Below the pieces are notes generated by a model. That model saw only the letters and a program-made list of their open reading frames with translations, did not search any database and was not told the origin of the DNA. From NCBI GenBank assembly GCA_041392805.1, contig JAWKLJ010000001.1:2480001-2544000 (forward strand): DNA of 64,000 bases, given 5' to 3'. This stretch comes from Saprospiraceae bacterium. GTDB lineage: Bacteria; Bacteroidota; Bacteroidia; Chitinophagales; Saprospiraceae. The translations under genes and the position numbers were made by a program. Shown here one piece after another: positions 15,176 through 26,139 of the stretch. Every line of letters starts with the position of its first letter. Positions within the stretch are counted from its first letter, which is position 1.

Positions 15176-16414
15176 ATGAGTATTATAGAAATGAAAGTCC
15201 CCGTCATTGGGGAATCCATATCCGAAGTAACCTTATCCCAATGGCTCAAAGGCAATGGCGATTATGTCGCCATCGATGAGGCCATTTGCGAATTCGAATC
15301 CGATAAAGCCACCCTTGAGTTTCCGGCAGAAGCCTCTGGCAAGTTGATCTATGTCGCCAAGGAAGGTGACGACCTGGAAATTGGCGCATTGGTTGCCAAA
15401 ATCGACACCAGCGTACAGGCAGAAAACAAGGCTGAAACACCGGCGCCTGAACCTGCCACACCCAAGGTGGAAGCAAGCGCACCTCCAAGCCCTGAAGCAG
15501 CCAAAGCTAATTCCTATGCCACCGGCACCCCTTCTCCTGCGGCAGCTAAGATTCTAAAGGAACACGACATCAAAACAACTGATGTAAACGGTACAGGTCG
15601 GGATGGGCGCATCACCAAAGCAGATGCTACGCAAGCCGTTGACCATAAGTCCACTACGCCTGCCCCTACCAAAGAAGCCCCTGCACCGCCTCCGGCACCG
15701 ACCGTTGCTTTTAGCAGGACGGAAAGCCGCAAGAAGATGAGCCGGATGCGACGAACAATCGCTACCAGGCTGGTCCAAGCCAAAAATGAGACAGCTATGC
15801 TAACGACCTTCAATGAGGTCGATCTTAGCGCCATCATGGAGCTTCGCAAAAAATACCAGGACCGCTTTGTACAAAAATATGGCATCAAATTGGGTTTTAT
15901 GTCTCTTTTTGCCAAAGCTTGTGCCAAGGTGCTGTTAGAAATGCCCGATGTCAATGCCTTCATTGATGACAATGACATTGTCTATCATGACTATGTAGAT
16001 ATTTCTGTGGCCATTTCCACGCCAACAGGCTTGGTTGTTCCGCCCATTCACAATGTTGAATCCCTCGATTTTGCAGCCATTGAATTGGCCATTAAGGAAT
16101 TAGCCGATAAGGCAAGAAAAGGCACCCTCACTTTGGAAGAAATGCAGGGAGGGACCTTCACGATCACGAACGGCGGTGTATTTGGCTCTCTATTGAGTAC
16201 GCCCATTATCAATCGCCCCCAATCGGCCATACTAGGCATGCATGGCATCAACGACCGACCAGTTGCCATCAATGGCCAAGTGGTTATTCGCCCAATGATG
16301 TACCTGGCGCTTTCCTATGACCACCGGGTCATTGATGGTAGCACCTCTGTTACCTTCCTGGTGAAAGTGAAAGAATTATTGGAAGATCCCATTAGACTTT
16401 TTTTGGATATTTAA
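15176..16414 (+). CDS. sucB: 2-oxoglutarate dehydrogenase E2, dihydrolipoyl succinyltransferase
   Basis: 412 residues. The N-terminal lipoyl domain carries the modified Lys in [11 protein letters not shown] (about residue 43). A Pro/Ala-rich linker follows, then an E1/E3-binding domain ([12 protein letters not shown] ... [13 protein letters not shown], about 120 to 155), a second linker, and the catalytic CoA-acyltransferase domain from about 185 with the active-site His in SYDHRVIDG. It transfers the succinyl group from lipoamide to CoA in the TCA cycle. The E1 gene is not adjacent in this window. A clear hairpin follows the gene. Confidence 0.93.
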   Translation: MSIIEMKVPVIGESISEVTLSQWLKGNGDYVAIDEAICEFESDKATLEFPAEASGKLIYVAKEGDDLEIGALVAKIDTSVQAENKAETPAPEPATPKVEASAPPSPEAAKANSYATGTPSPAAAKILKEHDIKTTDVNGTGRDGRITKADATQAVDHKSTTPAPTKEAPAPPPAPTVAFSRTESRKKMSRMRRTIATRLVQAKNETAMLTTFNEVDLSAIMELRKKYQDRFVQKYGIKLGFMSLFAKACAKVLLEMPDVNAFIDDNDIVYHDYVDISVAISTPTGLVVPPIHNVESLDFAAIELAIKELADKARKGTLTLEEMQGGTFTITNGGVFGSLLSTPIINRPQSAILGMHGINDRPVAINGQVVIRPMMYLALSYDHRVIDGSTSVTFLVKVKELLEDPIRLFLDI

Positions 16415-16435
16415 CCAACGCTAAAGACGTCCTCA

Positions 16436-16477
16436 GCCTTCAGCAATAATCTCCGGGCCCGGGTTATTGCTGAAGGC
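16436..16477 (+). terminator. Hairpin after sucB
   Basis: GCCTTCAGCAATAA and TTATTGCTGAAGGC form a perfect 14-bp stem around a GC-rich loop, 22 bases after the stop. No strong T-run follows. Confidence 0.6.
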
Positions 16478-16581
16478 AAAGCATTTCCTGCTTAGTAATT
16501 AGCCATCTGCTGCATTTTGAGTGGACTTTCTTTTGAGTATACCTCAGAAAAAACAATCTTTGTCCTCTAAAAAACACAGCG

Positions 16582-17097
16582 ATGACTCTAGAAGAACTAT
16601 TTCAAAAAATTGCAGACAATCCTGCCTACGTTATTTTTTATTTCTCTATTATTCCTTTTGCTGCCTTGTTAGCAGGGCTTCTCGGGAAAGGCGAAGGAGA
16701 TATTTCTCCTTGGAAGTACCTTTATTCAACTTTAATCTATCTGGTCAGTGTGCCTGGCATTTTTTCTGTTAGCTTAAGTATTTATTTTTTTCTATTTGAA
16801 AAACGGCCGATTTTGCAGACGGATATTTTCACCCAGGTTATCCCGATTGTGTCTATGGTTGCGACCCTTTTAATCATTCGCAAAAATGTGAACCTCGACT
16901 ATATTCCCGGTTTTGATAAGCTTTCTGGTTTAATTACCATGATTTCGGCCACCCTGGCGATTATGTGGTTTATCGATCGCACCAAGCTCTATGTCATTTC
17001 GTTTGTCCGGTTTGAAGTTGTCATAGGGATTTTTATTGCCTTATTGGTTATCATCCGATATGCTTGGAAAAGTATTTTAGGTGGCAGTAAGGAATAA
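16582..17097 (+). CDS. Multi-pass membrane protein, unknown
   Basis: 171 residues, mostly hydrophobic, with about five predicted membrane segments (IIPFAALLAGLLG, STLIYLVSVPGIFSVSLSIYFF, VIPIVSMVATLLII, LITMISATLAIMWFI, VVIGIFIALLVIIRYAW). No family recognised. The next gene starts 26 bases later on the same strand, so they probably form an operon. Confidence 0.7.
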   Translation: MTLEELFQKIADNPAYVIFYFSIIPFAALLAGLLGKGEGDISPWKYLYSTLIYLVSVPGIFSVSLSIYFFLFEKRPILQTDIFTQVIPIVSMVATLLIIRKNVNLDYIPGFDKLSGLITMISATLAIMWFIDRTKLYVISFVRFEVVIGIFIALLVIIRYAWKSILGGSKE

Positions 17098-17123
17098 CAC
17101 TTCTTTTATTCAAAATAGTAGTT

Positions 17124-18092
17124 ATGATCCTTTTTACAAGAATATTGCTCGTAATAGCAATAATAAGCAGTGGGAGTGGCATTTTATTTGGCCAAGCCAA
17201 GGCTGTCCTCGATTCTTTGGCTGTATTGGAGCAACAAATAGCCCAGTTACCGCTTACCCAGACTAAAAGTAGAGGTTTGTCTTCGGCCAAAAGCCAATAT
17301 ATCCTTAGCACGGACAATGAGTTGGAAATGATTACGATAAAGGATGTAAGGATTCTCAATCGCAATGGAGAAGCAGCTCAAAATGATGGCTACATTATTA
17401 GTGTCCCATTGGCTGCTTTGCATAAGAACGGGATTTTAATACAGGAAGATAAAGAAAAGGCAACGGTAAGCATGAGTGTATTGGCCTCCGGCAACCAGCA
17501 GCTTTTCAAAATTTCACCGGTATTAGCTAAGGATTCTGAGCTCGATTTCCCACAGGATCGATTTTTATTAGGTCCGTGGAAAAATGATGATCTAGTGCTG
17601 ATGGCTACATTGGGCCGAATCCAGGCGCTGTTTTCCTGGATAGCTAAAAAGGAAGGTAGTAAGAAAAAGAAACAAACCCCAACATTTGACCGGGATCAGG
17701 AAGCTGTTTTCAAAGCAAAAGCTTTGGCTAAAAAGACTTTGCTGCCAGGATCAAAGGCGTCGGACCGCAGCCCTATAGCTGCCGAAGAAATGGACCAGGC
17801 TCCTTTATTTGGCCAGGCACGCGACCTTGCTGCTTCCCAGGCTGCCGTCAATGATTATATTTTACAGCAATTGAAAGAAAAGGATATTCAAATGCAATTT
17901 GCGGCCCATGGCAAATTTATAGTTAATGAACAAGGGCAAGTCAATTTCGTACGTATCGACTTGATTATGGATAAAGGAGCCAAAGAATTGTTGGAAGATA
18001 TCTTGAAAAATATGCCTACCTGGAAGGCTGGGCAACATGAAGGAAGTCCGCGTAGTGGGCTGGTTTCTTTCTCTTTAAAGGCCAGAAATTAA
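17124..18092 (+). CDS. Exported protein with TonB-C-like C-terminus
   Basis: 322 residues. A signal peptide (ILLVIAIISSGSGILFGQA) is followed by a charged region of low complexity (KKEGSKKKKQTP). The C-terminal 75 residues (KFIVNEQGQVNFVRI ... LLEDILKNMPTWKAGQHEG) resemble the TonB C-terminal/energy-transducer-like fold common in Bacteroidetes. There is no N-terminal membrane anchor-plus-proline linker of classical TonB, so energy transduction is not implied. Follows the membrane protein by 26 bases and ends at a bidirectional terminator shared with atpC. Confidence 0.6.
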   Translation: MILFTRILLVIAIISSGSGILFGQAKAVLDSLAVLEQQIAQLPLTQTKSRGLSSAKSQYILSTDNELEMITIKDVRILNRNGEAAQNDGYIISVPLAALHKNGILIQEDKEKATVSMSVLASGNQQLFKISPVLAKDSELDFPQDRFLLGPWKNDDLVLMATLGRIQALFSWIAKKEGSKKKKQTPTFDRDQEAVFKAKALAKKTLLPGSKASDRSPIAAEEMDQAPLFGQARDLAASQAAVNDYILQQLKEKDIQMQFAAHGKFIVNEQGQVNFVRIDLIMDKGAKELLEDILKNMPTWKAGQHEGSPRSGLVSFSLKARN

Positions 18093-18098
18093 AGACAT

Positions 18099-18137
18099 AA
18101 AAAAGGGGAGCCGCTTAGTTTGACCCCCCTTTTTTTT
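18099..18137. terminator. Bidirectional terminator between the exported protein and atpC
   Basis: AAAAAAGGGG ... CCCCCCTTTTTTT forms a stem with A- and T-runs on either side, between two convergent genes. Confidence 0.8.
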
Positions 18138-18160
18138 ATCTCTTTAAGGTTGTGTGCATT

Positions 18161-18472
18161 TTACGCTAGTCGGCTTACACCTTGGACTAACAAAGAAATC
18201 TCATTGTTCAACACCTCAATAAAACCACCTTCAATACGGAAAGTGATTTTTCGGCCTTTATCAGCAACTGTTTCAATGCTACCTTTCTCACTATTAAAGA
18301 GTTGGTGTTCACCTTCAGCCGTTAACATAATAACCTCACCAGCATCCAAGGAGGAAACAATAGGCGCGTGTCCATTGAGTACCTGAAATTGTCCTAACGA
18401 ACCAGGTACTTTTACGGAACTCACACTACCGAGAAAAATTTCCTTATCAGGTGTTAAAACCGAAATATTCAT
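18161..18472 (-). CDS. atpC: ATP synthase F1 epsilon subunit
   Basis: 103 residues covering the N-terminal beta-sandwich of F1 epsilon (MNISVLTPDKEIFLGSVSSVKVPG, FQVLNGHAPIVSSL). The C-terminal two-helix inhibitory domain of the 130 to 140-residue E. coli type is missing. The protein still holds the rotor interface with gamma and the c-ring. It follows atpD by 39 bases on the same strand, the usual Bacteroidetes arrangement in which atpDC is separate from the rest of the atp genes. Confidence 0.9.
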   Translation of the reverse strand: MNISVLTPDKEIFLGSVSSVKVPGSLGQFQVLNGHAPIVSSLDAGEVIMLTAEGEHQLFNSEKGSIETVADKGRKITFRIEGGFIEVLNNEISLLVQGVSRLA

Positions 18473-18511
18473 ATCTATAATTGTTATCTGCTATTGGAAA
18501 TCTGTCTTTGA

Positions 18512-20053
<1,542 letters not shown>

Positions 20054-20066
20054 TCAAAAATCGCTG

Positions 20067-20096
20067 CAAAAATAGCGTTTTCCTTTGATTATCAAA
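20067..20096 (-). promoter_or_regulatory. Bacteroidetes-type promoter of atpDC
   Basis: On the minus strand TTTG (20096-20093) is followed after 18 bases by TATTTTTG (20074-20067), matching the -33 TTTG and -7 TAnnTTTG boxes known for this phylum. It lies about 40 bases before the atpD start. The rest of the 20097-20407 gap shows nothing clear. Confidence 0.6.
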
Positions 20097-20407
20097 AGAA
20101 AAATGGATTTTCTAATCATCAGATTTCTGTAAAAAAAGGCAAGATTATCAAGCAGTTAGTACCTTTTTTGTAACAAATTCGCCCTTTATAAAAGAGGATT
20201 GTCCCCAGCTGCGACCAACCAAAGAAGATAATTTTGTTTTTTTCGCAAGTCAAAGGAGATAATATGTTGAAAGATAATTTAAAAGGAGAGTCTCCCTAGC
20301 CTGCATCATTTTTGAAATAAAAATTATTGTGCAGTAGGATTATTTATTTTCCCCCGTACTTAATACTTAATATTCTTCTTTTCCTATCTTGTCACAAAAT
20401 CACCCAC

Positions 20408-21238
20408 ATGGACCAACAGATCAAAAGTAGTTTCATTAAAGTGGAACACTTAAAACTGCATTACCTTGAAATGGGAGTCGGAGAGCCGCTCCTGTTATTG
20501 CATGGCTGGCCAACCTCCTCTTACCTGTGGCGAAACCTCATACCTATTTTGGCGGAAAACAACAGGGTGATTGCCCTAGACTTACCTGGCTTTGGCCGAT
20601 CGGATAAAAAGCTTAGCGACGCTTTTGGTTTCAGTTATTATACAAAGCTGATTGATCAGTTTTTAATTAACCTTGAAATTCGGAAAACCAATCTAGTGGT
20701 ACATGATCTAGGCGGCCCTTTAGGTCTTTTTTGGGCCCTTAAACATCCAGAAAAAGTACTGCGGATCACCTTTCTGAATACCTTGGTTTTTCCCGAATTT
20801 TCCTGGGCAGTGAAACTATTCGGGCTAGCTACCCGCCTCCCTCTTCTCAAATCCTGGTTATCTAGCCCAGCCGGCATTGCTGCTTCGATGCGATTTGGGG
20901 TGAAGGACAAGAAGAAACTAAGTCCAGCTGATATAGCCCAATATCAAAGGCCTTTCCAGAGCAAGGAAGCGAGAAAAGTTTTACTAAAATCCGCTCAGCA
21001 CCTCAGTCCAAAGCGATTCCAGGAAATGGCAGATCAATTAGCAACTTTAGCCGTGCCTGTTCAGCTAATCTACGGGGTAAATGACCGGATATTACCCGAC
21101 ATTGCCCAAACTATGAACAGGATTAAAAAGGTCTTACCCCAGGCAACATTAACCGCCATTCCTGATAGTGGCCATTTCTTGCAGGAAGATAAACCCGAAG
21201 AAGTTGCGCAGCTGATAAAACAATTTTTAGCTCAATAA
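20408..21238 (+). CDS. Alpha/beta hydrolase, haloalkane dehalogenase / epoxide hydrolase-like
   Basis: 276 residues. An oxyanion-loop motif LLLLHGWPTSSYLWR is followed by DLPGFGRSDK. The nucleophile elbow VVHDLGGPLGL has Asp as nucleophile rather than Ser, as in haloalkane dehalogenases and epoxide hydrolases. A late Asp is in LIYGVNDRILP and the catalytic His in PDSGHFLQEDKP. The natural substrate cannot be told from sequence. The ATG at 20408 is chosen since the family N-terminus begins there; the upstream in-frame stretch is hydrophobic but not signal-like. Confidence 0.82.
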   Translation: MDQQIKSSFIKVEHLKLHYLEMGVGEPLLLLHGWPTSSYLWRNLIPILAENNRVIALDLPGFGRSDKKLSDAFGFSYYTKLIDQFLINLEIRKTNLVVHDLGGPLGLFWALKHPEKVLRITFLNTLVFPEFSWAVKLFGLATRLPLLKSWLSSPAGIAASMRFGVKDKKKLSPADIAQYQRPFQSKEARKVLLKSAQHLSPKRFQEMADQLATLAVPVQLIYGVNDRILPDIAQTMNRIKKVLPQATLTAIPDSGHFLQEDKPEEVAQLIKQFLAQ

Positions 21239-22537
21239 TCAATTGGAGGTTGGCCTATTCAACGGCAAGGCATAACCTGCCAAAAAAGAAACACGGCGCA
21301 TTTTTAAATCAAAATCCGTTACGCGATTGATGTCGTTGGCTGTATCATAGCGGCCCTCTACAAAGAAGTTATATACTTTCACACCGAAACCGCCAATGGC
21401 TACTACTTCGGACTTGAGCAAGGTATGTTTTTGGGTTACAGAAAGCGAAAGGTCCTTTACCCAAAAGTCTCTCCGTGAGTAACTGGCGCCACCTACGCCA
21501 AACTTCAGGTAGGGCTGCACCGTACCAGTGAAAATGGCATACTTCAAGATCCCATTAAAACGAAAACCTTTCAAATCAGCCCGGTATTCGACGTTTTTGC
21601 TGCCCAAATCTGGAGGCATTGAGGTCGTTACTAGTTCGGCTTTACCACTCATATAAAGCGCTTCTATCATCCAACTAAATTTCTTCCTGCTTCTTGGTAT
21701 ACCAAACTCCATTCCCAACCCTGCCGTAGATGACCAAGTTGGTGACATCTTTCCCGCAGCTGGATTATTAATAACATCTTTTATAGTGATGAACGTTTGC
21801 GCCGTTCCGCCAAATCCATAAATAAAGCTTTCTGCTTTATCTTTTGGCTTAATATAAAAAGATTGGCCCGTACACTCATTGTACTGTTGAACCATATCTA
21901 AAATGGAACGAGAATAAGTTAATTTATCAATAGCATTAGTCAAACCCTCACATTCATACATCGCCAATTTCAGTTGCCCTTTGTAATCCTCAAAAAATAT
22001 ACTTCTGGGTAGATTGGGGTCAATGGTAAAATCTGTACTTCCTAGGAGTCCAGGCCTCATAATCTTTACCGCTCTATATATTAGTGGTTCCTTTTGGCCG
22101 CCCGTTTTCTGGAAATAAAAATGGAGTCGCTTATTTTCATCAATCAATTGGTAGAGGTTCATTTTCCCCTTAGCCAAGGTCAGTAAAAAAACAGTATCAA
22201 TATGCATCTCTATGGTCATATCAACGTCTGAATACAGTTGAAATTGAGGCATTTCTTCCCACTCCAAAGATTCTCGGTTCACCAGGACGATGGCACTTTC
22301 ATAAATTTCATTTTTTGCATCGATCTTAAAGGTTTTTAAATCATTTGGTGTGTATACTTGTACGCCTTCTTCTGTTCGGAAACTAATCTTTCGGGGATTG
22401 ACCACCCACTCTTTATAATTGATTTCACCCTGAATGGTTTCTCCCTTTTTAGTGACAACATGCCCTGTGACATAATTAGTCTGGCCATAAGCAAAGTAGG
22501 ATAGACAGGTTAAAAGGAGTGTTAAAAATCTTTTCAT
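21239..22537 (-). CDS. Outer-membrane beta-barrel protein, unknown
   Basis: 432 residues with a signal peptide (FLTLLLTCLSYFAYGQ). The N-terminal half begins GHVVTKKGETIQGEI and resembles other Bacteroidetes exported proteins in which a short KGE...G-I unit recurs. The C-terminal half (from about residue 245) shows alternating strands with aromatic ends (FIYGFGGTAQTFI, PYLKFGVGGASYS, FLAGYALPL), typical of 8-stranded porin-like barrels. Start 22537 is favoured over 22564 because the signal peptide begins there. It abuts the stop of the hydrolase gene in convergent orientation. Confidence 0.65.
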   Translation of the reverse strand: MKRFLTLLLTCLSYFAYGQTNYVTGHVVTKKGETIQGEINYKEWVVNPRKISFRTEEGVQVYTPNDLKTFKIDAKNEIYESAIVLVNRESLEWEEMPQFQLYSDVDMTIEMHIDTVFLLTLAKGKMNLYQLIDENKRLHFYFQKTGGQKEPLIYRAVKIMRPGLLGSTDFTIDPNLPRSIFFEDYKGQLKLAMYECEGLTNAIDKLTYSRSILDMVQQYNECTGQSFYIKPKDKAESFIYGFGGTAQTFITIKDVINNPAAGKMSPTWSSTAGLGMEFGIPRSRKKFSWMIEALYMSGKAELVTTSMPPDLGSKNVEYRADLKGFRFNGILKYAIFTGTVQPYLKFGVGGASYSRRDFWVKDLSLSVTQKHTLLKSEVVAIGGFGVKVYNFFVEGRYDTANDINRVTDFDLKMRRVSFLAGYALPLNRPTSN

Positions 22538-22671
22538 GGCTTTAGTTTTATTAATCCAATCCATTACAAAAAAGGTTAGATTGGTTTGCTAAAGATAAGC
22601 TAAAACCTTGATATTTTAGGTTAAAGAAAAAGGTTGACGGCTATTAAATCGCGTTAAAATCTTGTTAATCT

Positions 22672-22708
22672 CAGGCGAATGTCGGTGTTTTTCATCGACA
22701 TTCGCCTG
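22672..22708 (-). terminator. Hairpin between the oxidoreductase and barrel genes
   Basis: CAGGCGAATGTCG and CGACATTCGCCTG form a perfect 13-bp stem with an 11-base loop, 45 bases downstream of the oxidoreductase stop on the minus strand. Confidence 0.65.
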
Positions 22709-22752
22709 GCGACGACGGTGTTAAATTGTCTTTTTACACCAGAGAAGGATAT

Positions 22753-23862
22753 TTACAATTTAATCTCCTTGCCATGTTTCTTGGCCGACTTATAGATCGC
22801 CTCAATGATTCGCATATCTTGTAAGCCCTCTTCGCCATTGGCTACGACGGATGTTTTGTCCAAGATATTGCGGGCGAAAGCATCCATTTGTACGGCCTGT
22901 TGATTGTGGTATTCGTAATTCATTTTTTCATCCTTGACATAACCCTTGATAGGATCATAGCCAAAGGCAGGCAAAAGGCCATAATTGCCTTTTTCTGCTG
23001 AGATGTCGATAAAGTCATTTCGACCGATGTAACTACCGAAAAGGTGGGCAGAGATATCTCCGGGGAACCTCAAGGTGAACAAAATGGTCTCTTCCATACC
23101 ATCCATTTTATCCTTAAAGGTTCGGTAGGTATTGGCGGAGACTGCGATAGGCTCCATACCAACAGCATAACGAGCACCCTGAATGGCATAAACGCCTACG
23201 TCCATCAGTGCGCCACCTCCCGCCAGCGCTTTATTGGTAAAGCGCCAGTTGCTCCCATGCACACCATAAAAGGAGTGAGCCGCCCGAACGAGTTTAATGT
23301 CCCCCAGTACTTTTTCCTTCCCGATTCGCATCAGTTCCCGATGATAGGGATCATATTGGCAGCGATACCCGATCTGTAGTAAAACGCCGGCTTTTGCACA
23401 AGCCTCCACGGCGGCGGCGGCCTTTTTGACGGATATATCAAAGGGTTTTTCACAGATTACGTGCTTACCCGCTTGGGCAGCCCGGATCACAAAATCGCCG
23501 TGCATGCTGTTAGGCAACACAACATATACGATATCAATAGCTGGATTTTCAGCAATCTTATTAAAATTCTCGTAGTCGTAGACATTAGCTGCCGGAATAT
23601 CATATTTCTCCATCCATTCCTTGGCTTTGGCTGGGGTACCCGTCACAATGCCCGCCAAGCGGCAATGCTGGGAATGGGCAAAGGCGGGTGCCAGTTTGCC
23701 TTTAGAATAATTGCCCAGTCCGACAAGGGCGACGCCCAATTTTTCTTCGGGTCGTGAGGGTAGGAATGGGAAATTAGCGGCGGTCAGGCTAGCGGCGCCG
23801 AGCCCCAGAGCTGTTTGTCGAATAAAGGCTCGCCGGCTTAAGGTCAGGTTTTTGATATCCAT
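22753..23862 (-). CDS. Gfo/Idh/MocA oxidoreductase, Tat-exported
   Basis: 369 residues. A twin-arginine signal (LSRRAFIRQTALGLGAAS) directs export of the folded cofactor-bound enzyme. The Rossmann domain begins GVALVGLGNYSKG, the consensus EKP motif of the family is ICEKPFDISVKKA, and the second domain contains the substrate-side residues MDVGVYAIQGARYA. It resembles periplasmic glucose-fructose-oxidoreductase-type enzymes that keep NAD(P) tightly bound. The substrate is probably a sugar, not further defined. It stands as a single gene with a downstream hairpin. Confidence 0.85.
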   Translation of the reverse strand: MDIKNLTLSRRAFIRQTALGLGAASLTAANFPFLPSRPEEKLGVALVGLGNYSKGKLAPAFAHSQHCRLAGIVTGTPAKAKEWMEKYDIPAANVYDYENFNKIAENPAIDIVYVVLPNSMHGDFVIRAAQAGKHVICEKPFDISVKKAAAAVEACAKAGVLLQIGYRCQYDPYHRELMRIGKEKVLGDIKLVRAAHSFYGVHGSNWRFTNKALAGGGALMDVGVYAIQGARYAVGMEPIAVSANTYRTFKDKMDGMEETILFTLRFPGDISAHLFGSYIGRNDFIDISAEKGNYGLLPAFGYDPIKGYVKDEKMNYEYHNQQAVQMDAFARNILDKTSVVANGEEGLQDMRIIEAIYKSAKKHGKEIKL

Positions 23863-24125
23863 TTTTAAGGGAACTTGTCAATAATTGGTTTTCTATTCTA
23901 TTTTTATAAAAATACAATAATCTTTTGGAAAGAACAGACAACTAGGCTAATTAAATGCTAGTGTCTAAAAGAAGCGGAAAGTGGGGATTTCTAAAAGTGG
24001 AAAAAGTCAAAAAAGAATTAGCGAAAAATAAAATGATTTGTCCTTATTCTTGAAATTTGGTAATTTAATTCTTTATTTAGTAAAGTTGTTTTAAGTACCA
24101 AAACAAGTCTCATTAAGTCCCTCCT

Positions 24126-24434
24126 ATGGATAAAATCACTTTTTTGGTAGACAGAATTGAAACGTCTGCTACTGAAACCACAACAGAAAAAGGAAAAGAC
24201 GCTACCGTGAAAATGAGAGCGTTTGAATTCCAAGGAAAGCTGACCACTATCATAGAAAACATTGCCCGAGGCATTAGTCATGTCGATACCACCAATTACA
24301 ATTATGAAGTTGATGAAGCCTCCTTTTTCATTAACATCAATGAAGAAGGTAATTTATCGGTTTTATCGATGGTAAAACAGGGAATCGCGAATGGAACGGG
24401 TATTAAAGTAACTTTAAAGCGGAAACATACTTAG
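24126..24434 (+). CDS. Small conserved-looking protein, unknown
   Basis: 102 residues, soluble, acidic N-terminal half and basic C-terminus (IKVTLKRKH). No motif recognised. It converges on the next gene (24446-24775), whose stop lies 12 bases away. The reading frame has normal codon use and an ATG preceded by AT-rich sequence. I have no functional call. Confidence 0.5.
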   Translation: MDKITFLVDRIETSATETTTEKGKDATVKMRAFEFQGKLTTIIENIARGISHVDTTNYNYEVDEASFFININEEGNLSVLSMVKQGIANGTGIKVTLKRKHT

Positions 24435-24445
24435 TGCCGTAGGCA

Positions 24446-24775
24446 TTAGGCCATTTCCATCATTTTTAGCTCCAGCTTTTGTTTAATACTTTCTGTATCG
24501 AGCCAGGTTAGTTTATCTGCTTGTTCATAAAGCTTTTGGGCAATCAGTAGGTCTATATTTTCGGTGCTTAGGACTTCATCGTATGGAAGGACTACCTGCC
24601 AATAAATTTTACCATTATATTTCCACATTTTGTCAGCAAAGGGTCGATCGCGGGCAACCAGAGTAATACCCAAAGTCTCCTCTTCTAAACAGAGGTCAGC
24701 AAATTTTTCATTTAGTCGCCCTGTCTCAACGACTTCATTTGTTTTTAAATCTAAGTTTGCATTAATAGAAACCAT
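24446..24775 (-). CDS. Small protein, unknown
   Basis: 109 residues, soluble and acidic, with a beta-rich middle (GITLVARDRPF, GKIYWQVVLPY) and a helical C-terminus (ESIKQKLELKMMEMA). No family recognised. It follows the gene at 24812-25351 by 36 bases on the same strand, so the two are probably cotranscribed. Confidence 0.5.
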   Translation of the reverse strand: MVSINANLDLKTNEVVETGRLNEKFADLCLEEETLGITLVARDRPFADKMWKYNGKIYWQVVLPYDEVLSTENIDLLIAQKLYEQADKLTWLDTESIKQKLELKMMEMA

Positions 24776-24811
24776 AAAAAGATTTTTCGCAAATTACGAA
24801 AAAAAACAGAG

Positions 24812-25351
24812 CTAATCAAGTCTTTGATTTCCTGGTGGGAGCACTAGGCGATACCAATAATCTTTAGCTCCAGCTGTTTTAAATAATGGACGATTAAGAT
24901 TTTCAGGGAAAATAGCATAACTCCCAATAAGAATCGCTTCTTGGGTTTTTATTATTGCTATATCCCCTGTCATGATAATTACATAATTCAATAGATGATC
25001 ATTTAACCATTCTTCAGAATAACCTCTCCCCTCTTGCCCAATACCAGTTGTCCCATAACGATAAACCTCTCCTACTTTAAGATAAAACTTACCTGTAGGG
25101 CAATGTTTACAACTATAATAACCATTTTTAGCGGCTATAAGTTGGTACAAATCATGGTAGGCATATTGGTCTTTCTTCCTATCAATTGTCTCAGCCCACT
25201 CCTTAGACAAAGCTAAAGTGCCGTCTTTTTTCACAGTTGTGGCCTCTTCCCAGCTTTTTGGTAGGGCCATGTAGACAAAAAAGAGTAGGGTAATAATGAG
25301 TAGGGTGTAAACTAATCCCACGGGAATAGATGGCGCGTTTAACTTTTCCAT
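24812..25351 (-). CDS. Membrane-anchored protein with GIY-YIG/URI-like segment
   Basis: 179 residues. One N-terminal membrane helix (GLVYTLLIITLLFFVYMAL) is followed by a mature part. The segment YYSCKHCPTGKFYLKVGEVYRYGTT ... GRGYSEEWL recalls the start of GIY-YIG/Tox-URI-like domains found at the C-termini of Bacteroidetes polymorphic toxins, and the end LVLPPGNQ also fits. Catalytic residues cannot be confirmed by eye, and here it is free-standing and anchored rather than attached to an RHS protein. An immunity, toxin-derived or unrelated role are all open. Confidence 0.45.
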   Translation of the reverse strand: MEKLNAPSIPVGLVYTLLIITLLFFVYMALPKSWEEATTVKKDGTLALSKEWAETIDRKKDQYAYHDLYQLIAAKNGYYSCKHCPTGKFYLKVGEVYRYGTTGIGQEGRGYSEEWLNDHLLNYVIIMTGDIAIIKTQEAILIGSYAIFPENLNRPLFKTAGAKDYWYRLVLPPGNQRLD

Positions 25352-25561
25352 TTTTAGAATAATAATTCAGATAAAACTAGATTACGGCTGCAATTATAAT
25401 GTTTTGTTTGATAAAACATAAATAACAGGGTAATTATTTCGGAATTAAAATTCTTTTATAATATTGAGCCCACTTGTGATTATGCTATTCCTGCGCCATT
25501 TGTTCGAATTTTTGTCAGATCTGCCCCCTCTCTTCAAAGAATAATCGCCAACTTTACGTTC

Positions 25562-25726
25562 CTAGTGCTGCCGGAGCTAAGTAACGGGATAAATAAAATG
25601 AGGCTATTTTGATGCCAGAAAAGGCGCGAGGCGCGATAATAGCGGGCCTATGTGAGCAACGAGCAACGCAATATGGCGGCAAAAGAGTCCATTTTATATC
25701 TCGGTATTTAGTGCCGGCAGCACTAG
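25562..25726. repeat. Palindromic repeat family A, copy 2
   Basis: CTAGTGCTGCCGG at the left is inverted at the right end, and pairing continues imperfectly for about 38 bases. The core (CCAGAAAAGGCGCGAGG ... GAGCAACGCAATATGGCGG) matches copy 1. It ends 14 bases before the next start codon. The remainder of 25352-25561 is AT-rich with nothing clear. Confidence 0.65.
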
Positions 25727-25739
25727 TCCACTAGTTAAT

Positions 25740-26126
25740 ATGCAAGCAGCACCTTTACTGGCCCACATTCACCAAATGCTTCCGCTAAATACCGCCGAAG
25801 AAGAAGCTTTGCGGCAAAGCATTACCTTAAAAAAATTGCGTAGAAAACAATACCTGCTGCAAGAAGGAGACATTTGCAAACACTATAATTTTGTGCTGGA
25901 AGGTTGCCTCAGGATGTATTATGTAGATGAAAAAGGGATAGAACATATTTTACAATTTGCCACGGAAAATTGGTGGGTTTCGGATATAGGTAGTTTTCAT
26001 TCCGAAACGCCAAGCCAGCTGTACATTGATGCGTTAGAACCTTCGGTAGTACTTCAAATCAAAAAACAGGATTTACTACACCTTTATTCCCATTACCCAA
26101 AAAGTCTTATTTTCGCTATTATTTAG
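25740..26126 (+). pseudogene. Crp/Fnr-family regulator, C-terminally truncated
   Basis: 128 residues giving only the cyclic-nucleotide-binding-like beta-roll (QYLLQEGDICKHYNFVLEGCLRMYY ... HILQFATENWWVSDI). In full-length relatives of about 190 residues this is followed by a dimerisation helix and a helix-turn-helix. Here the frame stops soon after HLYSHYPK and the next gene starts 14 bases later, so the DNA-binding part was lost, perhaps by a deletion. It could still be expressed as a lone sensor domain. Confidence 0.7.
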
Positions 26127-26139
26127 CCAAATCAAACTT

